Assembly (NCBI GenBank): GCA_947683625.1
Contig: CANTUR010000279.1
Location: 372,001 to 436,000, forward strand
Source of the DNA: Mallotus nudiflorus
Lineage: Eukaryota > Streptophyta > Magnoliopsida > Malpighiales > Euphorbiaceae
Direction of reading: 5' to 3'
DNA: 64,000 nucleotides
Shown here: in pieces, positions 48,683 through 60,182 of the stretch
Layout of the letters: every line of letters begins with the position of its first letter
Numbering within the stretch: position 1 is the first letter of the stretch
Translations under genes and position numbers: made by a program
The notes under the pieces: model-generated
What the model saw: the letters and a program-made list of their open reading frames with translations, nothing else
The model's database searches: none
What the model was told of the DNA's origin: nothing

Positions 48683-49940
48683 GTGGTGTTTGATGTTATT
48701 ATCTATAATAAATATATATGCAGTTTACTCAATATTTTATTAAGTTATTTTAATGACACATAATTATAAATTTTAGTGGGCCAAGATATAGATTTCACCA
48801 TACTCTAAGTGAGCTTTGGCTCCTAAAGATATGATTATTTAGGTAGGTAACTCTTACTAATTACATCTCATGTAACTCTTAGAAGGGCATGGGATTTAAC
48901 ATCATATGTCCTGACTAAAAATCCCATATGATGCTCTAGGTCTAAAACCCTTTTGATGACCTAGTTAAGTCAAACCATAATAAAAATTTGGAAATCATTC
49001 TTTTCCAACTTGCCTTCCTCAAATGATTTAATACACCCTATTGTGGCAGACCCATATATAATAATCTAAGGATTGACAAGTATTTGAGCATATGGGAGGC
49101 ATCATGGTGACTTAATATTGATGTGGGCTCCCATTTATTTTTCCTTATTTAGATACTCTTATATTGTAGACATACATCACATGCAAAGCATCTCATACAT
49201 AATATAATAATAAAGCAATAAAGTAAACATGACATAGCATGGCCCAAATCTATATTGATCTTCATAAGCCAATATGAAGATCAATGGTCAATCCTAGGTA
49301 ATAAGACTTCCTCCATTTTGAGTCTTTCACCTTGGATTTCTACTTTGAGTTTCCACCATGGATCTCCATCCTTGGCCTCCTTTTATGTCTCCATGTTGGG
49401 TCTTCATTTACATTACATTACATTTCAAGTTGTTGCTAAAACCTTAAACCATTGTAATGATATTACATTAAATATTTATGTTCAGAATATGTCAATTTTG
49501 TTCAAAAGTTGAACAAGAATGCCATCAGTCTTTCCTTCTACACTTTTCAAATTTATAGTCAAGCATGGCCGTGTGCATTAATGTGCATGGCCATGTGCCC
49601 TGTATTGTGTAAAAATTGCTACAGGCATGGCCATATGCCATGATGAACATGGTTGTGTGCCATGTGTGGTTGAGTTTTTGCACTAAAAAATAGTATGTAT
49701 TTGCTAGAAATTCATACTACAAAATGGTGTTTAATTGTATTAAATAACCATAGACATTAATCCAATTGATGTACATAATTTTTTTTTATATGGATTATTT
49801 AAATCATCATATAAAAATGATAAAAAGAAATTTTGAAGACACTTTTCAAAATGAAATATATCACATATATTTTAAAACTTAATTTTAATTCTCATGTATA
49901 TATCATATATATCAAAAATCAAACCAATCGAATTACAAGT
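48683..49940 (-). other. 5' leader of the copia element with motif cluster
   Basis: Between PBS and gag. No coding domain is seen. The start of gag must lie near 48700. A CATGGCCGTGTG / GCATGGCCATGTG cluster lies at 49560-49680, like those in the gypsy elements of the window. Confidence 0.6.
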
Positions 49941-49953
49941 GGCTCTAATACCA
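49941..49953 (-). promoter_or_regulatory. primer-binding site of the copia element (tRNA-iMet)
   Basis: TGGTATTAGAGCC on -, a one-base variant of TGGTATCAGAGCC, the initiator-methionine tRNA complement, four bases inside the LTR end ATCA. Confidence 0.88.
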
Positions 49954-49957
49954 TTAT

Positions 49958-51467
49958 TGATTTTTGTGATACATAACGCAGCGAAAAATAAAATTTTTAA
50001 CCACAAAACCCATAACTTTGATTCATGTAATTTGACTTAGATTAATTGAGAGGGTTTCTAAACACTTACCAACATGATCTAATGGCAAGATAGTTAGAAG
50101 GAAGAGAGGGGGTTCACTATGGTGACATCCTACCTCAAGCATTTCGTGTCTTCTTATCGGATTAAGACGTTACCAAAAGATCACAACCTCTATAGTATCC
50201 ATACGAACAAGATGATCCAAAGTAAAGTAAGTCTGCTAGAACCTTTGTTGTCTCATAATATGTTTTCTCTCTATGTCTTTTTTTTCATAAAAGAAGTGTA
50301 CGAAATAAGGAGGAGAAAAAGTGGCTTAACCATTTTCCTAAACCATATAGAATGAGATGTATTTATAGTCATACTCTTATTTTTATTATAGTCATATTTT
50401 CTATTTTTATTCTAATTCAAAATTAGGATCCTTTCCTATTTATTTTAGATAACTCTTACCTTAAATAAATTAGGAAATAAATATATATATATATATATAT
50501 ACATAGAGATAATTATTAGGCCTATTAACCCATGTCTACTTTTGGCTTGTTCTAAGTGTGCAACCTTATAGGTTCACACAATGTTGGCATTGGGCCTAAA
50601 ACTCCCATTTTAGCCCATAAGTCATAATTGGTCTCTAGCAAGACATTATAATTGCCTAAGTTTTGTGAAGGTTGATAATCTGACATAACCTAATACACAA
50701 CTTGTACTATAGTCCTTTTGTCACATGATATCTCGATTGAACATAAGGCATGGATTATGTCATCCTTATATTGTTCAATCATATTATTTCTCGATCCCAA
50801 GTAGACTGACACTAATAACTCTTTATCATTCTAGCATGGCCATGCATTTCTCTTCGGTCTAACTTATTGAGTGGCCCAGCAAATATCTTCTCAAAATAAT
50901 TAAGGAATAAATTCCATCTTAACCACTCACATTCCTCACACAGGTCATTCTATATCCAATCACAACCTGTTCTACCATCCAGTTAAAGTATAGTGTAGCG
51001 ATGTGTTAAAATACATAACTTATCATGTAGGAAAACATGGTGATCTCAGGTCAAAGAACTTAAATAATACTACTATGATGAGAATTAACTATGACAATAA
51101 TCCATGTGGTATTCTCATGGTGGGTCAATCTAGTACATCATTTCCCTAGATATGTACCTATGAGTTTGAATTAATATCTCATATACAAGATTAGTAAAAC
51201 TTTATCATTAGTCAACCTCATACTAGTTTTTATTCATTGTTATTCCCACAATAATAATTGACTAGGGATATTTAGCTTAGAATTCAAGTATTACCTAAGA
51301 TTTTTACTATCAAGTAATGTAATTAATGATCATAATAGAATTAACTAATCAAGGATAACACTAGAATTAGCTAGTAATAATAAAAATGCCTATTCATTAT
51401 TAAAATATAAAAATGAAAATGTCAAAGTATGGCCATTACATAATTGGCCTAGGGCATATCACTAACA
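49958..51467 (-). repeat. 5' LTR of the copia element
   Basis: 1510 bp from TGTTAGTGATATGCCC (51467) to AAAAATCA (49958). It pairs with 41519-42930. It includes an (AT)n tract near 50480. Confidence 0.88.
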
Positions 51468-52160
51468 TAGAGGACGTGATGGTTTACTAATGAAATAGGC
51501 TTAGCTTCTTTACTTCGTAGTTAGTAAAGCAATTCTAAGAAAAGCATATGATTATCATTAGCATTCAAAGAGAATAATAATAATTAGTTACATATTTTAA
51601 AAGATATAAAATAATCATTAAAGATTCTTTTTGCATTTTGATTACGGAATGGAACAATGTGAAAAGCTTTGTTTTTATATTCATTAAGATATATGTCCTC
51701 AAAAGTTGACAACTAGCTCATAAGGGTTCCATGGTTTAAAAGCTCAAGAACAAGTCAACTTTGATACTTAATACCCCATAATCATAATTTTATTCTAATA
51801 AGGATCATTTCCCTCTAAGAAAAGGACATCTAAAGGGAAAAGGATACTCAACCCTTACCCACTAAGCAATTTGAGTCATGTAAGGACAAAGATCCTCATC
51901 AGTAAAAAGTCCAAATCTAGATAGGTTGGGGTAAGGATTTTCTATATATATATACTCCCTATTATTCTCATTCTCATGCATTCTAACACATTCTCTTATA
52001 CTCATAACACACTTCATCTCTATAGCTTACAGTCTCTATCCTCTTAAATCCTTTCTAACTTAAGCGTCAAAGTGTTTATGGGGATCTCCCCCACCACTCA
52101 CCTTTCTCTTATTAATTACTTGTTTATAAGATTTGAAGTTTCCTTGAAATTAATTATTAA
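51468..52160 (+). repeat. 5' LTR (3' part at least) of Tat element D
   Basis: The end is recognised by the CTTAAGCGTCAAAGTGTTTA...CCCCCACCACTC passage at 52060-52100, which is characteristic of Tat/Retand-like LTR ends, and by the PBS just after. A TATA-like tract ends at 51955. The start is not seen, and it may be truncated by the copia insertion. Confidence 0.65.
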
Positions 52161-52161
52161 G

Positions 52162-52178
52162 TGGCACCATCAATGGGA
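52162..52178 (+). promoter_or_regulatory. primer-binding site of Tat element D
   Basis: TGGCACCATCAATGGGA, close to the TGGCGCCGTCTGTGGGA-type site that follows many plant Tat LTRs, with changes typical of CpG decay. Confidence 0.7.
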
Positions 52179-52599
52179 AACCTTTGAATCAAAGTTAGTA
52201 TTGCCTATTGATTTAAGACTTTACATAATATATCCATTCATCAAGTCCACATTCATTGACACAAGCAACAATCATAACCACCCAGCTTATCCTAATTACT
52301 CCTACCCTATAAATGGGATCTTTATCCCAAATTCCCCTTACTAAACCATTAACATCTCTTACTAGTACTCAAAGTTGGTCAAGTCCCCTAATAGGAATGA
52401 CCTTGGGCTTATTATTCTCCATTACCACATACTAATAGACCAATACTCTCTATACCCTTCCAAAGTTTACCTGAGCTCCCTATCATAGGTACACCTAACT
52501 TGAACGCCATTACCTAAGCACCCAACTTACCTCTATTATACCAAAAGACTATGATTAAACGTCAAAGCTCACATGAAATAGTCCTAGAGGGGAAACACC
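52179..52599 (+). other. leader of Tat element D
   Basis: No domain is seen. CT-rich AT-poor words (CCCAGCTTATCC, ACTCCTACCC) lie at 52280-52420. It precedes the gag-like region. Confidence 0.4.
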
Positions 52600-53445
52600 A
52601 ACAAATAACATTTTGATGCTACCTGACAAAATTGAGAATCTCATAGATAAAAGTGGTGGAGGTAATAAAGATAAAGATCAAGAAGTTGAATTGAGTATAA
52701 GCATACTAAATCTAGAAGATTCTAAGCTATCTTGTTGAGTTAGAGAAGCTATGCACAAAGCTTGAACAAGGCTGAGTAAGAAAGGCAAGTGTATTTTGAA
52801 TGGAACCATGCCATTCATCATTAGGATTATCAAACTGAGATTCCTAGTAAATTCAAATTACCTCAATTAGATTAATAGGATGGTACTAGAGACCTAGTTA
52901 ATCATATATCATCATTTAGAACAAAGATGGTGCTTTATAATTTTAATGAAGTTATATTAGGCCGATTCTTTCCTAGTACACTCATAAAGTCAACTTAGAA
53001 ATGGTTTCATTGGTTGCCCAAAAACTCAATCTCATATTTGGAGAGCTAGTTGAGCAGTTCTATACATAGTTTATAACAAATATTCCTCATAGTAAGAGCA
53101 TCAATGATTTATGGATATGTAAATAAGAACCACTAAATCTTTAAGAAATTATTTGGAAAAATTCAATAAGATTGCTATGTTGATAGAGAATCTAAGTGAT
53201 GAAATAGTTGTTGAAGCATTAAAGAGTACTACTAAGTTAGGGAAATTATGAGAAAAAACCTAAAAATTTCTCTAAAGTAATGGTTGTAGCAACCAAATTG
53301 ATAGATTTGGATAAAGATAAAAAGCTATAATGAGAAGATGAAAAGCCTCCTTAGATGAAAGAAGAAAGATAAGAATCTAGGAGACCCCTATCTCATGAAA
53401 TCTTTTTAAAAACTCATTAAAGGGATTTGAAGAAAGAATAAGAAA
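52600..53445 (+). pseudogene. Tat-type gag, degenerate
   Basis: Gag-core text NYLEKFNKIAMLIENLSDEI at 53146-53205 with EALKSTTKLGK after it corresponds to the retrotransposon gag domain (the LRDYIKRFN...NLS pattern). Upstream frames are broken by frequent stops (52735-53140). A zinc knuckle is not visible. Confidence 0.65.
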
Positions 53446-53849
53446 TATACACCATTAAATGCAATTAGATTAGAATCCTAATATGGATTAGACATAATGG
53501 AGTTGGTATACCGCCAACTAGAAGGTTAAGCCTAACTAGATCATGAATATAAGATAAAATATTCTAGTGCCAATATCACCACGATTATAGGCATAATACA
53601 AGTGGGTGCTGCGACCTTAAAAGAGTAATTGTGTAGCTCATTTAAAATGGAAAATTGAAAAGATTCACAAATAAAATAAAAAAATACTGAGAATCAAATT
53701 ATTAGAATAAAGATAAATCAGACAAAGGAAATCCCAAAAAGAGGTATCCTAAGTAATTAACATGCTCATTAAAGGAGGATCACTATCCAAGGAAAGACAA
53801 AAATGGACTCGAAAAGAGGAATGTCTAAGGGCAAAGATAAAAATGATCA

Positions 53850-56036
53850 AAATTTTATCCAAAATCCTATCAAAATTTTTTACGATGGAACTATTCAACT
53901 AATGGGGATGGTTGAGCATCTTGTGGAGCTCAAAAATTAAGAATCCAAATATATAAAGTTCATAAAAACTATATTCAATATGGTTAACCTTCCTATAACA
54001 TATAATAGGATAATTGAAGACCAACCTTATATGATACTAGAGTAGTTACGAGCATTAGATATCTGACAATGAAGATCCTATTAGAAGACTAAGTAATTAC
54101 CATCCAAGGGGATCAAGCCATGGCCAAGTAGTGTTTTCAATTAGCTGCTAAAATGCAGATGAAAGCTTTTCCCTTAGGTTCAATAGATATAGAGAAACAA
54201 GGTTCTTAGCCAAAACTGGTTAATTATGTTCAAACAAGTCGTATAGATAATGGAATATCAGTCAAGGTTGGCCATGAACTAAGAAACGAAGTATAGCAAA
54301 GCATAAAGGATGTTCTTAATAAGTACTCGAACATTTTTTCTTCTAAAGCATATGAAATTATGAGAATTGATCCACGAGTTGCTTCATATAGATTGAACAC
54401 AAATCCAAGCATAAAGTTAGTTATTAAGGAAAAATGAAACTTTTCATATAAGAGATAAAAAGTAATAGCTAAGGAAACAAAGAAATAGGCTCAGAAGGTC
54501 CGATATCTAAAGTTAGACAAACTAGCCATAATGATGGTGCACACATCCTGGAAACTCAAACAATATTTTTAAGCCCATAACATTATTGTCAAAACAAACT
54601 TTCCACTAAGGAAAAATATTACAAAGACTAGAAAAATTTTAGATGCTTAGTGCAATGGTTAGTATAGTTGAGAGAATTTGATATTTCGTATGAACCCTAT
54701 CAATAAATTAAAGCTCAATCATTGATAGATTTCATCCAAGAGATGAAAATAAAAGACATCACTAACCCATCTTATCCAGATTGGAAATTATACATAGATG
54801 GTGCATCAGGAGCACAAGGATCCAATCCATACATTGTTTTAAATGGACTAGGAAAAATAACAATCAAATATACAATATAAATAAAGTATAATGCCACCAA
54901 TATTGCTGCTAAGTATAAAGCTTTAATCATGAGGTTGAAGTTAGTAACATAAGTTAGAGCTAAGCATCTTAAAATTCATTTTGACTCATAGTTGGTTGTT
55001 AATCAAATGAAGGCATCTGTTGTATTAAAGAGTATAGTATAGTATAGTAAAGTAAATTGAGAAAGCCAAATAGCTCTCAAAGTTGCTGGAACATGAAGGG
55101 GGAAAATAGGAGATAATCTTGATTCTTAGATATGAAAATACTAAGGTAGAATTATTAGTAAAACTTATAGTTGAAAATAATCAAGTATTTAAAGAGCTTG
55201 AGTTAACAAAAGAATTGATTAAGCTGAGCAATAAAGAAGTAGAAGTAATGAATGCTCCATAAGTAATTGAATGGATTAAGCCAATCATTCAATACTTGGA
55301 ACATGGAACTCTTCCAAAGGACAAATTTAAAGCTTGAAATGTCAAAATAAAGGTTGTACATTACTTAATGCATAAAGGAAATCTCTACATAAGGTTTCTA
55401 ACACATCCCTGGTCTAAGTGCATTTCATTGGAGGAACGTAATTAAGTTTTAAAAGAGATTCTTAAAGGAATATGTGATGCATATGAAGCTTAAGGATCAT
55501 TGGTCAAGAAATTATTATTATAAGGATACTATTGGCCTACTACGTCTAAAGACACTTTGCAACTTATACAAGGATATCCGAAGTGCCATCTATTTACTTG
55601 GTTGGCTCATAAACCTTTTAACACTCAAGATCCAATTAGAAGCCCTTGGGCATTTGTAGCCTTAGGACTATTCTAAATTTCAACGTCATTAAAAAAAGTT
55701 CTTGATTATTGTAATTGACCATTTCACTAAGTGGGTTGAAGTTGAAGTTGTTCCAATAATTACTTAAGCTTGGATATGAAACTTCTTCTAGAAAGAAGTG
55801 ATTTATAGATTTGGTATACCCTATACATTGATAACTGACAATGACAAGCAATTTGATAATGAGAAGTTCAAGTAATTTTTCTCGAATCTTAATATGAAGT
55901 TTAGATTTACATTTGTTAGCCATCCTCAGACCATTGGTTAAACGAAAGTCACCAATAAGATTATCATAGAGGGAATAAAGAAAAGACTTTATGAGAAGAA
56001 ATTAAATTAGGTTAATAAGCTCAATAATTATAATTC
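53850..56036 (+). pseudogene. Tat pol lacking RT: protease, RNase H, aRNase H, integrase
   Basis: Protease C-terminal part near 53880-54180 (VNLPITYNRII near 53980, then KMQMKAFPLGSIDIEKQ at 54150-54200). A linker (SRIDNGISVKVGHE; RIDPRVASYRLN at 54365-54400) leads to the start of RT (FSYKR, VIAKETKK near 54440-54485). It then jumps straight to the end of the first RNase H (RYLKLDKLAIMMV near 54501, AHNIIVKTNFPLRK near 54577), so RT is absent. The second RNase H is at about 54775-55080 (DWKLYIDGASGAQGS, LVVNQMKAS). Integrase begins near 55250: GYYWPT near 55520, HFTKWVEVEVV near 55718, LITDNDKQFDNEKFK near 55830, HPQTIG near 55920. It stops at 56036 before its C-terminus. Stops and shifts throughout. 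Confidence 0.82.
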
Positions 56037-56042
56037 CATAAG

Positions 56043-57164
56043 TGCCAAGAGGGGGGTGAATTGGCTTTTTCAAAGATATGAGTAATTTTCATTTTTCACT
56101 CAAGAGCAACTAAAAATAGAGTAAAAGTTGTATAAAATGAAGTAGAAGAATGATAAAAACTCCAAAGATTTATAGAGGTTCAACCCTCAAAGCCTAGTTC
56201 TCTCCGCAAAACTTGTTGAGAGTTTAATCCACTATTAATCTACTTCAAGGTGTAGATTAAACCCTTACAAGCATGAACTAAATCACCCAAGTGTTTTTAC
56301 AAGGTTCACACTTAAACCCAAATGTTTTCTCAAGTCTAACACTCTGACCCCAAATGCTAAAACCAATCCTCTTAGCTTACAAGTATTTAAACCCTAACCT
56401 AACTCACTCAAATAAAAAATTGAGCTATTGAATGAAGGAATTAAACACTCACTAACCCACAATCAAGAACACTTTTGAGATAAAAAAAAAGATTACAAGA
56501 ATTAAATGTGAATAACTTAGGTGGTTAAAAAATACAAGATTAATTGTTCAAGATTGGTCTACAGATGTTTTCTCAACTTCATTAAAAATCTCCAGCTGAA
56601 AATGACTTGTATTTATACCCTCATAAAAGAAAAGAACTGTTGGAGGTGCATTTAATGCAAACAGAGTTATTAAAAATCATCCAAGAAAAGTAGCTTTATA
56701 CGCACGACATGATCATGACAAAATCATCATGATCATAATTCTAAAGGTGCCAAAGAAGAAATTTGAAATTTTTATGCTTCATAATCATGACTCTAGTGGT
56801 GACGATCTATTATAATCATTTTTCATGATCATGACACTAGTTGTGACTGCTTTTAGGAATTCTTCAAAATTTACAAAATTGATTTTTCTAATTTTGCTAG
56901 AATTTTTTGTAATAATTGGAACTCATTTGTGAAAAACTAAAATAAAGATTTTCCACCAAAACCTACTTCTAATTTTGCCACAAAAATTTAATCTTCTTCT
57001 TTGTTCATTGTCACAATCTTGACGCACTAATCACTACTTGCGCCACATATGATTGTTCTAAAATTAATTGAGCTGAATATAAACACTCAAATACACATGT
57101 TAAATATAATTTTATTGAATTAGTTGTGACCATCAAAAATAACTATTTTACCCCTCAAGGTTCA
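56043..57164 (-). repeat. 3' LTR of the SIRE-like element
   Basis: On - it starts TGAACCTTGAGGGG at 57164 and ends in CACCCCCCTCTTGGCA at 56043, an end seen in many plant copia LTRs. It contains several ATGATCATGA words at 56710-56840. Boundaries are good to a few bases. The partner LTR is outside the window. Confidence 0.72.
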
Positions 57165-57182
57165 ATAATCTCCCCCTTTTTT
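57165..57182 (-). promoter_or_regulatory. polypurine tract of the SIRE-like element
   Basis: AAAAAAGGGGGAGATTAT on -, immediately upstream of the LTR start. Confidence 0.75.
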
Positions 57183-58639
57183 ATAGTAACAAATAATTAT
57201 GTAAAATTAGGCTAATAAACTGAGAGAAATTTCTCCCCCATAAAATAAGCCTATAATAAGAATTAATGAAGCTCAATATATAAATTCATTTTGCATATTT
57301 TGGCAATAAGTCATATATAAGTGAGAGTATATAAAAGAAGCACTTAATATAGTCAAGACAATTCTATACACAATTTGTAATCAATTTTTAGAAAAGAGCC
57401 ATTTTTAATTTAAGCTAATATTAAACATGGTTGTAGATATGTGATCATAAAGTGAAAAGAAAAATAAGACCTTTGACAGGATTATTGATTCATAAATTAT
57501 AGACATAATTACTTAAGACTAAGTGTAAATGACCTGCAAAAAAAACTTTACCACACATTATGCATGACCTCGAGAGAGGTTTACAGATACAAAATCATAT
57601 CATATAAGTAATTATATCTAGTCAAGAACAAGATGATAATTTATGTCCATATAAAAAAAAATCAATAGCCTAAGAAAAATTTTAGCAAGGCAGAAAATTA
57701 TATTTCAAATTAAATGGCCAACAGATGTTACCTTCAAGGAATAATATCGAACATAATCAAACAAAAATGGCCAAATTTAACTTTTAACAAACTTAAGTTC
57801 CAATATACCAACTAATTAAGAATTCACAAAATATCTAGAGTATAACCTCTCTAGTCAACCAACAATAAAAACAATCCTAATAATGGCCATGAGATGACCT
57901 AAGGTCATAACCTGTTGATTCAATACATCCAAACTAACATTTTCAATATTGATATCAAGTAAAGAATGTAAAAGAAATTATCCAACAACATAATCACAAA
58001 AATAGTATACAAAAATCAAAGTACAAAAAATCATTAAGTATTCAAAATATTTCAAATAATAATAAAACATCAATTAATAGCCAAATATCAATTTATATCA
58101 ATAACTAATATCAAAATATCAATTGATATCAACAATTGATATTAAAATATCACCTGAGCCTAATTTGTTGCCAAATTCTTCCCCTTTGTTATTGTTAGAA
58201 AGAGCTAAGTAAGAAAAGTAAGTGTTCACAACAAAAAAAAAAGAAAAAAAAAAGAGTAAGTAAATGTGTCATAAAGCTATAACAAGCTTCAACCATAGCA
58301 AGTTCGATAGAAAAATAAAAATATTATTTTAACTTAAACCAAAATAAGATGAGATGTAGAATGCAAGGTGCACTATGCTAATGATGAGTTGGGAGCTAGT
58401 CTTGCAAGTAGGCCACATCTGTAGTAAGGCTGCTAACCTTCTTGTCTACTACAATAATGTGAGACCTCAATACCAAAAAGGATGTCAGGAGAGATGTAAA
58501 CTGAGTATCAATATAGCCTTGAACCTAAGCGAGCAAGGTGTGAAAAGGGGTGGATGACTTAGCCTCCACATCTTCTTCAAGAGCATTAAGTTGGGTCTAC
58601 TTCTTAGAGGTTGAAGGGACTTCACCTTTTACTTTCTGC
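57183..58639 (-). other. 3' noncoding or decayed region of the SIRE-like element
   Basis: AT-rich, no supported domain. A local cluster of ATATCAATTGATATCA-like words (58083-58150) is self-complementary. A short open stretch on + (58375-58557) overlaps it and is not convincing. Confidence 0.4.
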
Positions 58640-60079
58640 TGGAATTAGGGGTAAATTATCTTACCATGTTTATCCACTTCTCTTCAATGAGTAGCACCAT
58701 CAACCATAAATTTTCTAGTGGAAAAATTACTTGCCTAAGTATCCAAGTTTAGCTTGTCCTTTAGTTGAATTAGGAGAAAATAAGGGCAATCTTCATAAGA
58801 ATGCAATAGGTTCAAAGACTTAGTAAGGATGGTGATGTAAGCTCTAATTCTAATATTTTCAATATTGGTAGTGGCAATGCTCCATAGATGTTCTGCAAAT
58901 AATTTTGATAAAGCTAAGTTCATCCTATTTTCTCCATACCATAAGACAAAAAGCTCTAATTTTCTAACATTGTTATGGCTTTCCCTTTGAGCTAATATAA
59001 AAAAAATAAGATGAAATGGTGCAAATACTTATGCACAAAGGAATTCGTACTGTAGTCTCTAACAACTTTAGGATTAAACTTAGTTTCCCCTGTTAATTCA
59101 AGTCAAGCCCTGTGTTCATCAAATAGTGATTCATCTTTGTAAACATAGTGGCCAATGATGGGTAATCAAAAAGCATCTCTTAACTGATCTAGGGTAAGGG
59201 TTTTGTCAAAATTCCACAACCTAAAGGATAAAGTATTTTCCTTATTTAATTTTAGTGTGGATAGAAGCTGTAAGGTGAGAATAGGAGAGGTAGTGTCATG
59301 TAATTCAAAAAATCCTATAAGTTTCATTTTTTAAGAAATTATGTCATCTTAACTTCATGGTCCAATGTTTTCACACAATCCTAATTGAAAAAGCATGTTG
59401 AGTAGATTTGTTAAGATTAAAGGAGTTTGTACCTATCTTGATGTTCCTTTGTTTTGAGCAAAGATAGTAAGGAATTGGATAGGCCCCATTTTTAGACATT
59501 CTTCTACTACTTTCCCTTCTTTATTAGCTCTTTTGAGGACAACATGGTGGTAGATTTGGTTTTAGTGGGGATTGATTCTAATGGGGACTGAGAGATGATG
59601 GGAGGGTGAAGGATGATTATAGAATGATCGTTGAGTTAATGTAGAATGAGAATAAAAATGATAAAGGAAAATAAAGAAAAGGAATATGTAAAAAATGAGA
59701 GAGAGAGAGAGGTGTTGGCGGTGCTGGAAGGAAAAGATAAGGGTTTGGTTAAAAAATGTCTTAAATGCCCTAGTTTTAACTTAGATGTATTACAGGTAGT
59801 GAAAGAGTTATCATGATCACGAAAAAAGAAATGTAACTGAAAATTAAGACTTAAACCATGACAATGGTGATAATGAAAATATGCAATAGAGATTTTTATA
59901 AATGAATTTAGACCAATAATAAGAGTTTTTAAAGAAATTAAATAACTCATTTGGCATTTAAGAAAAATGAGTTTATATTGAACAATCAAACCCTTTATGG
60001 CCAAAAAAATTAATAATGATCGTGGTAAAAATGCAAAATTTTCAAAATCAAACTTTGAACTTTGGTTGAGCCTCTTCAA
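58640..60079 (-). pseudogene. env-position region of the SIRE-like element, degenerate
   Basis: SIRE elements carry an additional ORF between pol and the 3' LTR. On -, one frame gives FFELHDTTSPILTL near 59310 and SFRLWNFDKTLTLDQLRDAF near 59225. It then continues through stops to LFDEHRA near 59115 and TNSFVHKYLHHFILFF near 59050. Upstream (60079-59636) is an open frame with hydrophobic stretches and LSLSFFTYSFSLFSFIIF near its end, which could be a membrane segment or only T-rich sequence. The DQLRDAF text is reminiscent of the plant-transposon domain in Athila env-position ORFs. No function can be claimed. Confidence 0.5.
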
Positions 60080-60182
60080 TCACAGTAGGAACATATTCAA
60101 TTTATCATAAAAAAATTCAACATATCAATATGAGCACTCAAGGTTCAATCAACTAATCATAATGCTATAAATAAAACACAAA

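Larger units (their letters stand above)
41519..51467 (-). mobile_element. full-length Ty1/copia element (Tork/TAR-like), degenerate, with nested solo LTR
   Basis: Two LTRs (49958-51467 and 41519-42930), a tRNA-iMet-type PBS and a PPT bound a copia-order gag-PR-INT-RT-RNase H on -. About 1.74 kb in the gag is a foreign solo LTR (46945-48682). Without it the element is about 8.2 kb. The sublineage is a guess from the RT text. Both LTRs have clear substitutions and indels, so it is old. The bordering 5-mers TAGAG (51468) and TAAAG (41512) differ by one base, a weak duplication. Confidence 0.88.
51468..56036 (+). mobile_element. Tat-type gypsy element D, RT-deleted and 3'-truncated
   Basis: On +: LTR end, PBS, gag, protease, RNase H, second (archaeal-type) RNase H and integrase. 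The RT domain is missing. Integrase is cut near 56036 by the SIRE-like copia element, and the left end is bounded by the other copia element at 51467. The second RNase H is the mark of the Tat lineage. Many stops. Confidence 0.82.

Noticed and set aside
49255..49512. 85-residue open frame on +
   Set aside because: It is in the copia leader, opposite to the element's genes, with no domain.
52072..52344. 90-residue open frame on +
   Set aside because: It crosses the LTR end, PBS and leader of Tat element D, so it is noncoding by position.
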